From Fibrobacter sp. (GTDB lineage Bacteria > Fibrobacterota > Fibrobacteria > Fibrobacterales > Fibrobacteraceae): a DNA stretch of 42,536 nucleotides. Shown one piece after another: positions 1 to 8,720 of this stretch. Made by a program: the position numbers and the translations under genes. The DNA is taken from assembly GCA_017520105.1 (NCBI GenBank), contig JAFWRL010000098.1, positions 1 through 42,536 of the forward strand, in the 5' to 3' direction. Below the pieces are notes generated by a model that was not told the origin of the DNA, did not search any database, and was given only the letters and a program-made list of their open reading frames with translations. The number at the start of each line of letters is the position of its first letter. Position 1 is the stretch's first letter.

Positions 1-484
1 CAACAAAGCAATTTGCTTCAAACTCATACACATCCCTTACTGTTATCCTTGCAAAAATGCAGGAATCTCCATGATGTAATTTAAATCACTTTTCCGCAAA
101 AACCGAACTTTGCCGATTTTTTATCATTGACATTTTGGTAACGCACAAAGGCAGATTTTCGGGGTAAAGCAGCCTATTGCCTCACTGTCGCTATAATTGT
201 ATATTCATTCTCAATAGCATCAGTCCTGCCGACTTGGTATTCGTTCCGGGCAGGTTGTTTCACTATCTGCTTGACGCCGACCTCCCTTTGTTCCGCTCGA
301 CAGGCACGCAATTCGAGGCAGACACCCTATGGGGAAACTGGCCCCCTGACGATCAACGTAGAGCACCCCCACAAATTTCGCGGGATTTCCAATCTGTCAT
401 TCAACAGGTTTGTGAACCGGTGTTCTGCGTACTCACTACACATGCTCCTGTTTACAAACAGCACAATTTTCACAGGAGTAACAA
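1..484. other. Gene-poor stretch at the window edge
   Basis: No gene is supported here. The only open frames are short, overlap each other, and lack recognisable motifs. A TTGACA hexamer lies near 128 but no convincing -10 box follows at the right spacing. An AGGAG sequence near 472-476 precedes the ATG at 485, so the 3' part of this stretch served as the leader of the broken gene that follows. Confidence 0.5.
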
Positions 485-684
485 ATGAGCATCAAGCCAT
501 TTGACGAACTTGACATTACAGACCCGATTATGTTCGGGCTAGTATTCAGCAACACGCACATCGCCAAGCCCTTCATCGAGCATCTGCTCGGTATCGTAAT
601 CGACCATCTCGAAACCCCGACGCCAGAAGCGGTACTGAGTTACGACGCGGAGCACAAAGGCGTCCGCTTGATTTGGAATAGCAT

Positions 685-757
685 ACAAGGCGAATGTCGC
701 GGCAGACCGCTTGCGGGCTGACATGACTGAGCCGCAGATGCTGACGCCGAAGGCGTC
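685..757 (+). repeat. Dispersed small repeat, copy A, inside the Rpn pseudogene
   Basis: Copy A shares short blocks in the same order with copy B: AAGGCGA, then CTTG with GGG, then GAGCCGCAG, then GAAG followed by TCAAA. It ends in a small hairpin, GACGCC-GAA-GGCGTC (742-756). Its third-frame translation contains MTEPQM, comparable to ISEPQQ in copy B. The match to B is partial and was aligned by eye. Confidence 0.5.
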
Positions 758-991
758 AAATGCAGATGGTCGATACAAAGGAACTTCCCCAGAGAGCGAG
801 GTATTACCAAAGCGTATGCGACGGCGTGGCTCTTTCCAAGGGCGACTTTTACACCAGCCTCCGGGAGCAGTACATAATCTTCCTCTGCCCTATGGATATT
901 TTCGAGCACGGATACCCCGTTTATCATTTTGAGAACAGAGCACGGGAAAATCCAGACATAACCTTGAATGACCTCACTTTCAAAAACTTTT

Positions 992-1060
992 GAGCTTCGC
1001 TCCAAATCTGCTGCGGCTCGGAAATGCCCAACAAGTTGGTCACTTCTCTCGCCTTGCAAG
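992..1060 (-). repeat. Dispersed small repeat, copy B, inside the Rpn pseudogene
   Basis: Read on the minus strand, this copy holds AAGGCGA, ACTTGTTGGGCAT, CCGAGCCGCAG, ATTTGG and GAAGC in that order. Copy C (12953-13051) shares ACTTGTT, GGCAT, CCGAG, ATTTGG and GAAGC in the same order. It sits exactly between the codons for KNF and IFNKYEEF of the Rpn gene, so it looks inserted. Confidence 0.55.
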
Positions 1061-1379
1061 ATTTATTATTTTTAATAAATACGAGGAGTTCGCAAATCCA
1101 GTCGTAAAAGCGTATATGAAGTATTTTGCGACCAGGAACGCAGATTCCAGCGAAACCGTAACCATCAACAGCCAGGTGTCTTTCTACAAGACAGATACTT
1201 TCATAAGGAACAAGTACATGACTTACGAATATGATCTTCACGAAAGCAAAGAAGCCGGAAAATGGGAAATAGTAGATGGTTTGCTGGCAAACGGAAAACT
1301 TTCCGAGGAAGAAATTGCAATTATTTCTGGTTTTCCCATGGAAGATATTCTCAAACGCAAAGCTAAGTTGACCAAGTGA

Positions 1380-1556
1380 CACGTCAACAAAAGGGACAAA
1401 GCCCCCCCTTTTAATTATTTGTAAAGCATATAACAAATTCAACAAGCATTAAAAAGTCCCAGTTCAAAACAAAGTACAAACACTTAATAAAAAAGCACTC
1501 CGAAAGCTTGACCTTCGGAGTGTTTTACGTTATAGGAATTATATGAATTGAAGTTC
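1380..1556. terminator. Rho-independent terminator of the first GH43 gene (hairpin 1496-1522)
   Basis: On the minus strand CACTCCGAA pairs with TTCGGAGTG around a 9-base loop (1496-1522) and is followed by CTTTTTT at 1489-1495. It lies about 35 bases after the stop of the GH43 gene at 1557. The remainder of 1380-1488 shows no gene. Confidence 0.85.
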
Positions 1557-3752
1557 TTACCTTGCGACAGAAGTCATGAAGGTCTTGCGGCCATCAACGC
1601 TCTTGAGCATATAAACGCCCTTGGTAAAGCCAGCGTCGAGGAGAGCGGCACCGGCCTTCTTGCCCGTGAGATCCACAGTACCCAAGAGCTTGCCGCCCAC
1701 ATTATAGACGCGATAGACGCGGGAACTATTCGCCTGGAACTTCACAGCAGGCTTAAGAGCATCGGTCTTCACTTCGCCTAGAGAGAACCAGTCCACGTTC
1801 ACGTTGTCGCCGGTAATCACGAGGCGGATAACATGCGTGCCCTTGGTAAGCGTGGCCTTGCCGCCATCGAATTCCTTATAAACGCTCCAGTCTTCGCCAG
1901 TCTGCTCGACCTTGACGGTATCGCCAATCGCCTTTCCGTCAGCCAAGAAGCAGAAGCTTGTACCATTTTCCATGCCGGTCGATGCCGAAGCCTTAATCGC
2001 GTATTCGCCATCAGCCGGAACATCAATGGTGTATTCAAGCCATTCGCCAACAGCGGTATAGCCAATCGCCATGCCCGTACCGCCTTCGACAATGTCAACG
2101 CCCAAATCCTCGCGGAACTTGGCGTCGCCCTGGTTTGCACTTTCGGAATCGTTGTAAGATTCAGCATCGGCACCACGACCCGTTCCCGGAATATCAAACT
2201 TTTCAGCTTCAATCTTTGCCGGAATCTTCACCGCAACGCTATCGTACGGGACCTGCGGAGTCGGCGGAGTGGAGCCGCTACCTTCAAAGCCCCAGGCCTT
2301 GATAGCCATGGTAGAATCCTGAGAGCCCTTGAACACGAGGAATATCTGATCGACAATGCCCTTGAGGCCTTCGACTTCGCACTTGGTTTCAGCAAACGTA
2401 TTCTTGTTGCCGGTATTCTTGAGCGTGCAAGTACCCGCCAAAGTGCCGCTTGCAGAACCCGTATGGATTTCAATCTTGTTGCCGTCGGTCGTGCTTGCCG
2501 CCTGAACTGTGAAGCCTGTCGCCGCCGTGCCGAAATCAACGCCCGACACGCGAATCCAGGATTCCTTACTCGAAAGCGGGAGCAACAGATGTTCAGCAAC
2601 CTTGCCAGGATTCCAGTTCGAACGGCTGCGGATGCCCTTCTGTTTGGAGCTCGTGAGAGCCGGATACCAGTCATACGGATCGAAGTTTTCAATCTGCTTC
2701 GGGCCTTCCTTCGTGAAGGTCAGTTCCTTCATCGTCCCGTCGGCATTGTAAGTAAATTCATCGACGCTCACGCTGCGGTGGAATGCCGGAACCGGATTCG
2801 GGCGCCCGTCGTCAGCAGGAATCTTTTCCAAACCGTCATAGCCGTTTGCAATGCGACGGTCATGGTAAGCCACATACCAGTGCCCCTTGAATTCGGCAAT
2901 GCCATGATGGTTGTTGTTGTTCGCATTGATGTTCTGGCCGCCAATGTTCGGGTTCCCCATGAAGATTCCCTTGTACTCGTAAGGGCCCATCGGGTTCTTG
3001 GACATACCATAGGCAATACGCAAATCGGCCGTACTGTAAGAGAGGTAGTAGTTGCCCTTGTACTTGTGGATGTACGAAGCTTCCATCGCCTTCGGACCAC
3101 CAATCTTCAGGTGCGTCTTGGAGCTGACATCGAAGCCCTTCATATCCTTATTCAGCTTGTAAATGTTAAAGATATCGTTGTTGTTGTTTGCTGCCGGGCG
3201 GCTGTTGCTTTCGCCACCGCCAAACGTGAAGTAGCCCGTGCCGTCGTCATCGAAGAAAATTGCCGGGTCGAAGCACCAGCCAATGCCATCGCAGTCGGCA
3301 ATGCCGCCACCCCAGTAGTTGATAAGCTTCTTGTTGCCCGAAACCGGGTTCGTCCACGGGCCTGCAATGCTATCGGCACCGATAAGGCCGACACCGCCAC
3401 CACCGCCATCCGGGAACACAATGTAAAGTCTGTGGTCGTTCGGATTTACCGCAATACCGGACGCCCAAATATCACCGATACCGTCAACCTTGCGGGCATC
3501 GTAAATGATGCCGAAGTCGGTCCAGTTCTTCATATCCTTCGTGCGGAAACCGTAAAGGGCCTTGATATTATAGCCATTGGCATTAGATGCAGCAGGGTCA
3601 TCCGAATCGGTAATGACGTAGAAATAAGTATCATCGGCGGCAGCACCCGGGTCTGCCAGATAGTGATAACTCGAAATCGGGTTATCGGCTAGCGCGCTTA
3701 CCCCAAAGCCCGCAGCCATTCCAAACATCATTACGCTCTTAAGTAGTCTCAT
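1557..3752 (-). CDS. Secreted GH43 glycoside hydrolase with two CBM6-like modules
   Basis: This is probably an exported hemicellulase acting on arabinoxylan-type side chains or xylo-oligosaccharides. The 731-residue protein starts with a signal peptide ending near ALA-D (residues 1-22). The GH43 five-bladed propeller spans about 25-360. Its likely catalytic residues are D34 in YLADP (base), D162 in CFDPAIF (pKa modulator) and E224 in MEASYIHK (acid). A sugar-binding sandwich (about 364-500) and a CBM6-type module (about 508-668, starting KIEAEKF) follow. The C-terminal 55 residues (VYRVYNVGGKLLG to the end) look like a secretion or sorting tail and differ from the basic tails of the two paralogues upstream. 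AAGGAGTG lies just before the ATG. Substrate cannot be fixed from sequence. Confidence 0.9.
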   Translation of the reverse strand: MRLLKSVMMFGMAAGFGVSALADNPISSYHYLADPGAAADDTYFYVITDSDDPAASNANGYNIKALYGFRTKDMKNWTDFGIIYDARKVDGIGDIWASGIAVNPNDHRLYIVFPDGGGGGVGLIGADSIAGPWTNPVSGNKKLINYWGGGIADCDGIGWCFDPAIFFDDDGTGYFTFGGGESNSRPAANNNNDIFNIYKLNKDMKGFDVSSKTHLKIGGPKAMEASYIHKYKGNYYLSYSTADLRIAYGMSKNPMGPYEYKGIFMGNPNIGGQNINANNNNHHGIAEFKGHWYVAYHDRRIANGYDGLEKIPADDGRPNPVPAFHRSVSVDEFTYNADGTMKELTFTKEGPKQIENFDPYDWYPALTSSKQKGIRSRSNWNPGKVAEHLLLPLSSKESWIRVSGVDFGTAATGFTVQAASTTDGNKIEIHTGSASGTLAGTCTLKNTGNKNTFAETKCEVEGLKGIVDQIFLVFKGSQDSTMAIKAWGFEGSGSTPPTPQVPYDSVAVKIPAKIEAEKFDIPGTGRGADAESYNDSESANQGDAKFREDLGVDIVEGGTGMAIGYTAVGEWLEYTIDVPADGEYAIKASASTGMENGTSFCFLADGKAIGDTVKVEQTGEDWSVYKEFDGGKATLTKGTHVIRLVITGDNVNVDWFSLGEVKTDALKPAVKFQANSSRVYRVYNVGGKLLGTVDLTGKKAGAALLDAGFTKGVYMLKSVDGRKTFMTSVAR

Positions 3753-3840
3753 TGTTCACTCCTTAGACTCGACCACACACCGTGAGTCCATCTCTTTCTC
3801 ATAAAACTATCTTCGAAGGCTCAGAAAAGCCCCGGCTCAG

Positions 3841-3870
3841 CCATATCTATTATGGATAAAAAATCAATAG
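3841..3870 (-). promoter_or_regulatory. Conserved ATCCATA motif upstream of GH43 gene 1
   Basis: On the minus strand TTGATT is followed by TTTTATCCATAATAGATATGG, which contains the inverted repeat CCATA-N5-TATGG. Nearly the same block occurs at 6252-6283 before GH43 gene 2, and a weaker version precedes the regulator at 10813. The leader between this block and the ATG is also conserved with gene 2 (CTTCGAA, ATAGTTTTATGAGAAA). This may be a promoter with a regulator site. No standard -10 box at 17 bp is obvious. Confidence 0.5.
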
Positions 3871-3878
3871 TGGGGAGA

Positions 3879-3904
3879 GAAAAAGACTCCTCGTTCGAGG
3901 AGCC
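3879..3904 (-). terminator. Rho-independent terminator of GH43 gene 2
   Basis: GGCTCCTCG pairs with CGAGGAGTC around a two-base gap (3885-3904), followed on the minus strand by TTTTTCT. It lies 24 bases after the stop of the gene at 3929. Confidence 0.88.
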
Positions 3905-3928
3905 TTTCTTGGATAGGAGTGTTAAAAA

Positions 3929-6169
3929 CTAACGAACCGAGCGGACTCTAGCCACAGCGCCGTTGCTGCGGTTGCGAATCAGGCTAAAGCCCTGTACGCT
4001 CTTGGCCTGAGCATTTTCGCGCCAGAGTTTCTTCGCTTCGAGCATGCTGCGGGCCGTAAAGCTTGCCACCTTCTTGCCCGTCAAATCGAACACGTCGAAG
4101 GTTGCGACAGAGGCGACGTCCATACGGATTCCCTTATGGATTGCAATCGTGCTATCGCCGGATGATTCTTCCGGATCCTTCGCATCCTTGCCTTTGGCAA
4201 AATTCATGTAGTCGATATCGAACCAGTCGCCCGTCACAGTGAAGCGGAGGATGTGTTCACCAGCCGGCAAAGTCACGTTAGCCTTGACCTTGACAAAATC
4301 ATCCCAACTGGAGCCCGAAACCGGAACTTCCGCAACAGACTTGTCATCTACAGAAAGCGTGAAACTGGCAGTCGAGTTGTCCGTCGCGACAGATGCAAAC
4401 ATGGTGTAGTCGCCGGCTTCCTTGATGTTCACCGTGTATTCAAGCCATTCGTCAGCCTGGTTGTAGCCGACGACATAGCCGGTAGCCTTCTTGTAGATAT
4501 CGACGCCAGTGCCTTCGCGGTAGCTCTTGTCGCCTTCCGCAATGCCATGGTCTTCGGCATCGTTATCACTGTAAGACTTGATTTCGCTGCCGCGGCCAGA
4601 ACCCGGTTCATCGAAGTTTTCCATTTCAATCTTGCCCGGAATTTCAGCCGCCTTGCCGCCAAACGGCTTCTGCGGTTCCGGAGGAGTCGAGCCACTGCCT
4701 TCAAAGCCCCAAGACTTGATAGCCATGGTCGAATCCCTGTCGCCCTTGAACACGAGGAACAACTGTTTCACAATGCCCTTGAGTCCTTCCACGTCGCACT
4801 TGGTTTCAGCGTAAGAAGTCTTGCTGCCGGTATTCTTGAGCGTGCAAGTACCAGCGAGCGTACCCGTTGCAGAACCGGTGCGGATTTCAATCTTGTTGTT
4901 GTCGGCAGCGCTTGCCGCTTCAACAACAAAACCCGTTGCTGCAGTACCGAAATCAACTCCACTCACGCGGAGCCAAGATTCCTTGCTCGAAAGCGGGAGC
5001 AACACATGTTCAGCCTTCTTGCCCTGAACAAAGTTGGAACGGCTGCGGATGCCCTTCTGCTTGGAACTCGTGAGAGCCGGATAAACATCATAAGGGTCGA
5101 AGTTTTCAATCTGTTCCGGACCTTCGTTGGTGCAAACCACCTGCTTGATGGTTCCGTCGGCATTGTAGAACATTTCATCTACAGACACGCTACGGTGGTA
5201 ACCTTCGTTCGGATTCGGTCTGCCGTCATCCGCCGGGATGACTTCCAAGCCGTTATGGCCCTTCGCAATACGACGGTCATGATAAACGACATAAGAATGG
5301 CCCTTGAACTCGGCAATACCATGGTGGTTGTTGTTGCCGTTGATGCTACGACCATTCATGCTCGGGTCGCCAAGAATCGTTCCCTTCCAAGTGTAAGGGC
5401 CCATTACGTTGTTAGACGTACCATAGTCAATCGTTGGAGCGCCCTGCTGCCAACCGGTACTGTACGAGAAATAGTAAGTGTTCCCATGCTTGTGGATGTA
5501 AGAAGCTTCAAGCATCTTGCGGGTCGGCAAGTTGTTCACCTTCACGTGAGAACCGTTGCCCACCGGGGCATCCTTCGCGTCATTCAACTTGACGATATCG
5601 AAGTTATCAGTATTCGGGCGGCTATTGCTTTCACCGCCACCCCACGTCACGTAGGTCGTGCCGTCGTCATCGATGAAAATACCCGGGTCAAAGCACCAGG
5701 AAACGCCATCGCAGCCGATAATGCCTCGGCCACCAACAAGCTTATCCTTGCCCTGGCCCACCGCATTGGTCCACGGGCCGTCAATGCCCGGAGCCTTGAT
5801 GTAGCCAATACCGCCACCACCGCCATCGGGGAACACGATGTAGAGCGTCCCACTCTTGGGATCCACGGCTATACCAGATGCCCAAATAGCGCCGATACCA
5901 TTCACCTTGCGGGCGTCGTAAATGATGCCGAAGTCGGTCCAGTTCTGCATATCTTTACTGCGGAAACCATAAAGAGCAAAAATCTCGTATGATCCGGAAT
6001 TGTACGGAGCCGGGTCATCGGAGTCCGTGATGATGTAGAAGTATTCATCATCGGCAGCGGCACCGGGGTCCGCCAAGTAATGGTATGTGGAAATAGGGTT
6101 ATCTGCAAGCGAGCTTACACCAAACCCAGCCAGCAATCCAAACATCGTTATTTTTTTAAGCAGTTTCAT
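3929..6169 (-). CDS. Secreted GH43 glycoside hydrolase with CBM6-like modules and basic C-terminal domain
   Basis: A close paralogue of its downstream neighbour with the same order: signal peptide (1-22), GH43 propeller (about 25-360), first sugar-binding sandwich (about 365-500) and CBM6-type module (from KIEMENF, about 510-660). Likely catalytic residues are D34, D161 and E221. The last 55 residues (FDVFDLTGKKVASF through SLIRNRSNGAVARVRSVR) are rich in Arg and Lys and match the basic terminal domain style of secreted Fibrobacter polysaccharidases. A TAAGGAGTGTT Shine-Dalgarno precedes the ATG. It has its own terminator and a motif-bearing upstream region, so it is probably transcribed separately. 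Probably an alpha-arabinofuranosidase, xylosidase or xylanase. Confidence 0.9.
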   Translation of the reverse strand: MKLLKKITMFGLLAGFGVSSLADNPISTYHYLADPGAAADDEYFYIITDSDDPAPYNSGSYEIFALYGFRSKDMQNWTDFGIIYDARKVNGIGAIWASGIAVDPKSGTLYIVFPDGGGGGIGYIKAPGIDGPWTNAVGQGKDKLVGGRGIIGCDGVSWCFDPGIFIDDDGTTYVTWGGGESNSRPNTDNFDIVKLNDAKDAPVGNGSHVKVNNLPTRKMLEASYIHKHGNTYYFSYSTGWQQGAPTIDYGTSNNVMGPYTWKGTILGDPSMNGRSINGNNNHHGIAEFKGHSYVVYHDRRIAKGHNGLEVIPADDGRPNPNEGYHRSVSVDEMFYNADGTIKQVVCTNEGPEQIENFDPYDVYPALTSSKQKGIRSRSNFVQGKKAEHVLLPLSSKESWLRVSGVDFGTAATGFVVEAASAADNNKIEIRTGSATGTLAGTCTLKNTGSKTSYAETKCDVEGLKGIVKQLFLVFKGDRDSTMAIKSWGFEGSGSTPPEPQKPFGGKAAEIPGKIEMENFDEPGSGRGSEIKSYSDNDAEDHGIAEGDKSYREGTGVDIYKKATGYVVGYNQADEWLEYTVNIKEAGDYTMFASVATDNSTASFTLSVDDKSVAEVPVSGSSWDDFVKVKANVTLPAGEHILRFTVTGDWFDIDYMNFAKGKDAKDPEESSGDSTIAIHKGIRMDVASVATFDVFDLTGKKVASFTARSMLEAKKLWRENAQAKSVQGFSLIRNRSNGAVARVRSVR

Positions 6170-6251
6170 AACACTCCTTAGGATTGACCATACACCGCCA
6201 ACCCTTTTCTCATAAAACTATTTTCGAAGGTGCGAAAAAGCCCCCACTCCG

Positions 6252-6283
6252 ACATATCTATTATGGATAAAAAGTCAATGCGT
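6252..6283 (-). promoter_or_regulatory. Conserved TTGACT/ATCCATA motif upstream of GH43 gene 2
   Basis: On the minus strand TTGACT is followed by TTTTATCCATAATAGATATG. It is nearly identical to the block before GH43 gene 1 at 3841-3870. The ATGGATAAAA core (plus strand 6263-6272) also occurs at 3852, 8693 and 8711. It may be a promoter plus operator. Confidence 0.5.
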
Positions 6284-6299
6284 TAATAGCGCCTGAAAG

Positions 6300-6327
6300 T
6301 GAAAAAGGCTTCCCTTTCGGGAAGCCT
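6300..6327 (-). terminator. Rho-independent terminator of GH43 gene 3
   Basis: On the minus strand AGGCTTCCC-GAAA-GGGAAGCCT (6306-6327) is followed by TTTTC. It lies 28 bases after the stop at 6355. Confidence 0.88.
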
Positions 6328-6354
6328 CCTGAAGAATGTGTTTATTGGAGAATT

Positions 6355-8592
6355 TTAACGGATCGTTCTGACTTTCGCGACCATGCCGTTGCTACGGTTG
6401 CGAATCAGGCTAAAGCCCTGCACGCTCTTCGTCTGTGCACTTTCACGCCAAAGGTTCTTCGCTTCGGCCATGCTGCGGGCCGTAAAGCTTGCCACCTTCT
6501 TGCCGCTCAAGTCGAACACATCAAAAGTCGCCGCAGAATTAGCGCTCATGCGCATGGACGGACGGATTCCCACATCATCACCTTCATCCGGATCCTTGGC
6601 GTCCTTGCCCGAAGCAAACTGGATATAGTCGATGTCCATCCAGTCGCCGGTCACGGTAAAGCGGAGAATATGTTCACCAGCCGGAAGCGTCACATTGGCC
6701 TTGACCTTGCCGAAATCATCATAGTTGTCTTCGCCTTCGTTTTTCGGCACCGCAATTTCTTCGGTAATGTCTTCGCCGTCCACGGACAGCTTGAAACTCC
6801 CAGTCGTGCTGCCCGAGGCCACCGCCGCAAACATCGTGTAGTCGCCTTCCTTTTCGACATTCACAGTGTATTCCAGCCATTCGTCTGCCTGGTTGTAGCC
6901 TACGACATAGCCCGTCGCCTTCTTGTAAATATCTACGCCTGTGCCTTCGCGATAGCTCTTGCCTCCGTTGGATTCAGCACCGTGGTCGTCGGAATCGCTA
7001 TCGGAATAGGAATCGTTCCCTGCGCCATAACCAGGCTCGTCGAAGTTTTCCATCTCGATCTTGCCCGGAATCGCCCAAGCCTTGCCGCCAAACGGTTTCT
7101 GCGGTTCCGGTTCACGCTTGGCTCCCTGGAATTCCCATTCCAGAACGCCCATAGTAGAATCCTTGCTTCCCTTGAACACGAAGAAGAGTTCATCGACAAC
7201 GCCAGTAAGGCCTTTCATCTCGCAATCGTTATCGACGTAGTCATTCCAGCCACTCGTCTTTGCGAGGGAGCAGGTACCGGCAAGCGTACCGGAAACGCTC
7301 CCTGTGTGGATTTCAATCTTGTTGCCGTCAGCCACGCTTGCCGCCTTGACGCGGAGGTTCTCGGCACCGTTGCCAAAGTCCACACCAGACACGCGAATCC
7401 AGGATTCCTTGGTAGCAAGTGGAGTCAACACATGCACGACGGGCTTGCCCTTGGTCCAGTCGGTACGGCTGCGCACGTTACGTTGCTTGGAGCTGGTGAG
7501 CGCCTTGTAGGTCTTGTAAGGGTCAAAGTTCTTGATCTGCTTCGGGCCTTCACGGGTGAAGGTCAGCTTGTTCATCCTGTCGCCATTCCAGGTGAGTTCG
7601 TCAATGGACACGCTTCTGTGGTTTTCCTTGTTCGGGCTATTGGTGCACTGGCCAGACTGGGTGCAGGAACCCGGATGTTCACTCGCAGTGACCAGGCGGC
7701 GGTCGTGATACACGGCATACCACTTGCCCTTGAATTCCGCAAAGCCCTGGTGGTTGTTGCCACCCTCGTTATGGGCATCGGGCACCGCACTGATTCCAGG
7801 AATGACCGTTCCAACGAACGTGTAAGGGCCCGTAATCTTGTCAGCCATGCCGTAATCGATGACCTGCGGAGGCGTATTGAAGCTCAAGTAGTACTTGTTC
7901 CCCTTCTTGTGGATATAGGGGGCTTCGAAGGAATTCTGTGCACTGACGCGAGTCAGGGAATTCTTGTCGATGGTAATCTTGCCGATGTTTTCGGTAAACT
8001 TGATGATGTCCAGGTTGTTGCCATAGGGGCGCTGACCATTTTCACCGCCGCCGAAAATCACATAGCCCGTACCATCTTCTTCAATGAAGATGCCCGGGTC
8101 AAAACAGTGAACAATGCCATCGCAGCCACCGATTACGCTGGAGCCAAAGGAAGCGGCGATGTAGTTCACGCCATGGGTTTCCTTGACGGGGTCGGTATAG
8201 GGACCGTCGATGCTTGTCGCGGTAAGCATGCCCACGCCGCTGGCGCCATTGGGATAAACAATGTAGATTCTGCCCTTATGGACAGCGATGCCGGAAGCCC
8301 AGGTATTGTTGGGGTAATCCCCGAATTCTCGCTTGGAGCGGAAAATCATGCCGTGGTCGGTCCAGTTCTTCATGTCCTGAGAGGAGAACGCGTTAAGCCC
8401 CACGATGTCGTAATTGTAGTTCTGCTGGGGGCTGTAATCATCGACATCGGTCAAGATGTAGAAAGTATCACCATCGGAAGCACAGGAAGGGTCCGCCAAA
8501 TAGTGATAAGTTGAAATGGGGTTATCGGCAAGCGCATTCACGCCAAAACCGGCAAGCAATCCCACCATTGTAATAATTTTCTTGTTTCTCAT
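6355..8592 (-). CDS. Secreted GH43 glycoside hydrolase with CBM6-like modules and basic C-terminal domain
   Basis: The third and most diverged GH43 paralogue. The start at 8592 is chosen because AAAGGAG precedes it and the protein then opens with a signal peptide aligned to its paralogues. An in-frame ATG 13 codons upstream (8631) has no such site. The protein is 745 residues. Likely catalytic residues are D34, D165 in CFDPGIF and E223 in FEAPYIHKK. A Cys-bearing loop (about 305-325, CTQSGQCTN) is not in the other two. A CBM6-type module (from about 507) and the basic tail (SLIRNRSNGMVAKVRTIR) follow. The propeller differs most from the paralogues, which suggests different specificity. Confidence 0.9.
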   Translation of the reverse strand: MRNKKIITMVGLLAGFGVNALADNPISTYHYLADPSCASDGDTFYILTDVDDYSPQQNYNYDIVGLNAFSSQDMKNWTDHGMIFRSKREFGDYPNNTWASGIAVHKGRIYIVYPNGASGVGMLTATSIDGPYTDPVKETHGVNYIAASFGSSVIGGCDGIVHCFDPGIFIEEDGTGYVIFGGGENGQRPYGNNLDIIKFTENIGKITIDKNSLTRVSAQNSFEAPYIHKKGNKYYLSFNTPPQVIDYGMADKITGPYTFVGTVIPGISAVPDAHNEGGNNHQGFAEFKGKWYAVYHDRRLVTASEHPGSCTQSGQCTNSPNKENHRSVSIDELTWNGDRMNKLTFTREGPKQIKNFDPYKTYKALTSSKQRNVRSRTDWTKGKPVVHVLTPLATKESWIRVSGVDFGNGAENLRVKAASVADGNKIEIHTGSVSGTLAGTCSLAKTSGWNDYVDNDCEMKGLTGVVDELFFVFKGSKDSTMGVLEWEFQGAKREPEPQKPFGGKAWAIPGKIEMENFDEPGYGAGNDSYSDSDSDDHGAESNGGKSYREGTGVDIYKKATGYVVGYNQADEWLEYTVNVEKEGDYTMFAAVASGSTTGSFKLSVDGEDITEEIAVPKNEGEDNYDDFGKVKANVTLPAGEHILRFTVTGDWMDIDYIQFASGKDAKDPDEGDDVGIRPSMRMSANSAATFDVFDLSGKKVASFTARSMAEAKNLWRESAQTKSVQGFSLIRNRSNGMVAKVRTIR

Positions 8593-8661
8593 ACACACTC
8601 CTTTAGATTGACCCAATAAGGTCAATCCCATACACCATAAATAAATCTACCACCAAGCAAC
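8593..8661 (-). promoter_or_regulatory. Leader of GH43 gene 3 with inverted repeat GATTGACC/GGTCAATC
   Basis: Directly before the Shine-Dalgarno, GATTGACC and GGTCAATC form an 8-bp inverted repeat. The other two GH43 leaders have only one half (GTGTATGGTCAATC in gene 2). The repeat could be an operator or an RNA hairpin close to the ribosome site. A weak TTGCTT box lies at about 8651-8656. Confidence 0.4.
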
Positions 8662-8691
8662 AAAAAAAGACCTGCAATACGTAGCAGGTCT
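8662..8691 (-). terminator. Rho-independent terminator between the lipoprotein gene and GH43 gene 3
   Basis: On the minus strand AGACCTGC pairs with GCAGGTCT around an 8-base loop (8668-8691), followed by TTTTTTG. It lies about 30 bases after the stop of the 8721 gene. If GH43 gene 3 is transcribed from the motif region at 8693-8720, this hairpin lies in its leader and could act as an attenuator. Confidence 0.82.
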
Positions 8692-8692
8692 C

Positions 8693-8720
8693 ATGGATAA
8701 AATGTCCACAATGGATAAAA
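8693..8720. repeat. Two direct copies of ATGGATAAAA
   Basis: ATGGATAAAA occurs at 8693-8702 and 8711-8720, 18 bp apart, right after the stop of the lipoprotein gene. The same ten bases lie in the upstream blocks of GH43 genes 1 (3852) and 2 (6263). This is a candidate binding site for a shared regulator, perhaps the one encoded at 9947-10813. Confidence 0.5.

Larger units (their letters stand above)
485..1379 (+). pseudogene. Rpn/PD-(D/E)XK nuclease family transposase-like gene, disrupted
   Basis: Three open segments in three different frames together resemble one Rpn-type protein (PF12784-like). The N-terminal part (485-about 672) has ITDPIMFGLVF and ends in KGVRL. The middle part (760-993) begins MQMVDTKELPQRARYYQSV, the region after the nuclease-core ExQ. 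The C-terminal part (about 1063-1379) runs from IFNKYEEFANPVVKAYMKYF to a TGA at 1377. Both junctions hold a copy of a small dispersed repeat (685-757 and 992-1060), and the segment normally joining VRLD to the ExQ motif is missing. An AGGAG Shine-Dalgarno precedes the ATG at 485. An intact relative lies at 11771-12727. Family members are proposed recombination-promoting nucleases. The gene is almost certainly non-functional. Confidence 0.75.

Noticed and set aside
177..488. A 103-codon plus-strand frame before the Rpn pseudogene
   Set aside because: It has no recognisable motif, overlaps another short frame and runs into the Shine-Dalgarno of the next gene.
1833..8514. Long plus-strand open frames (about 580-620 codons) opposite the three GH43 genes
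   Set aside because: They lie entirely antisense to well-supported GH43 genes, lack domain motifs and have shadow-type composition (Val, Arg, Ala-rich).
8593..8631. A 13-codon longer start for GH43 gene 3
   Set aside because: It crosses the leader inverted repeat and lacks a Shine-Dalgarno; the shorter start fits the signal peptide of the paralogues.
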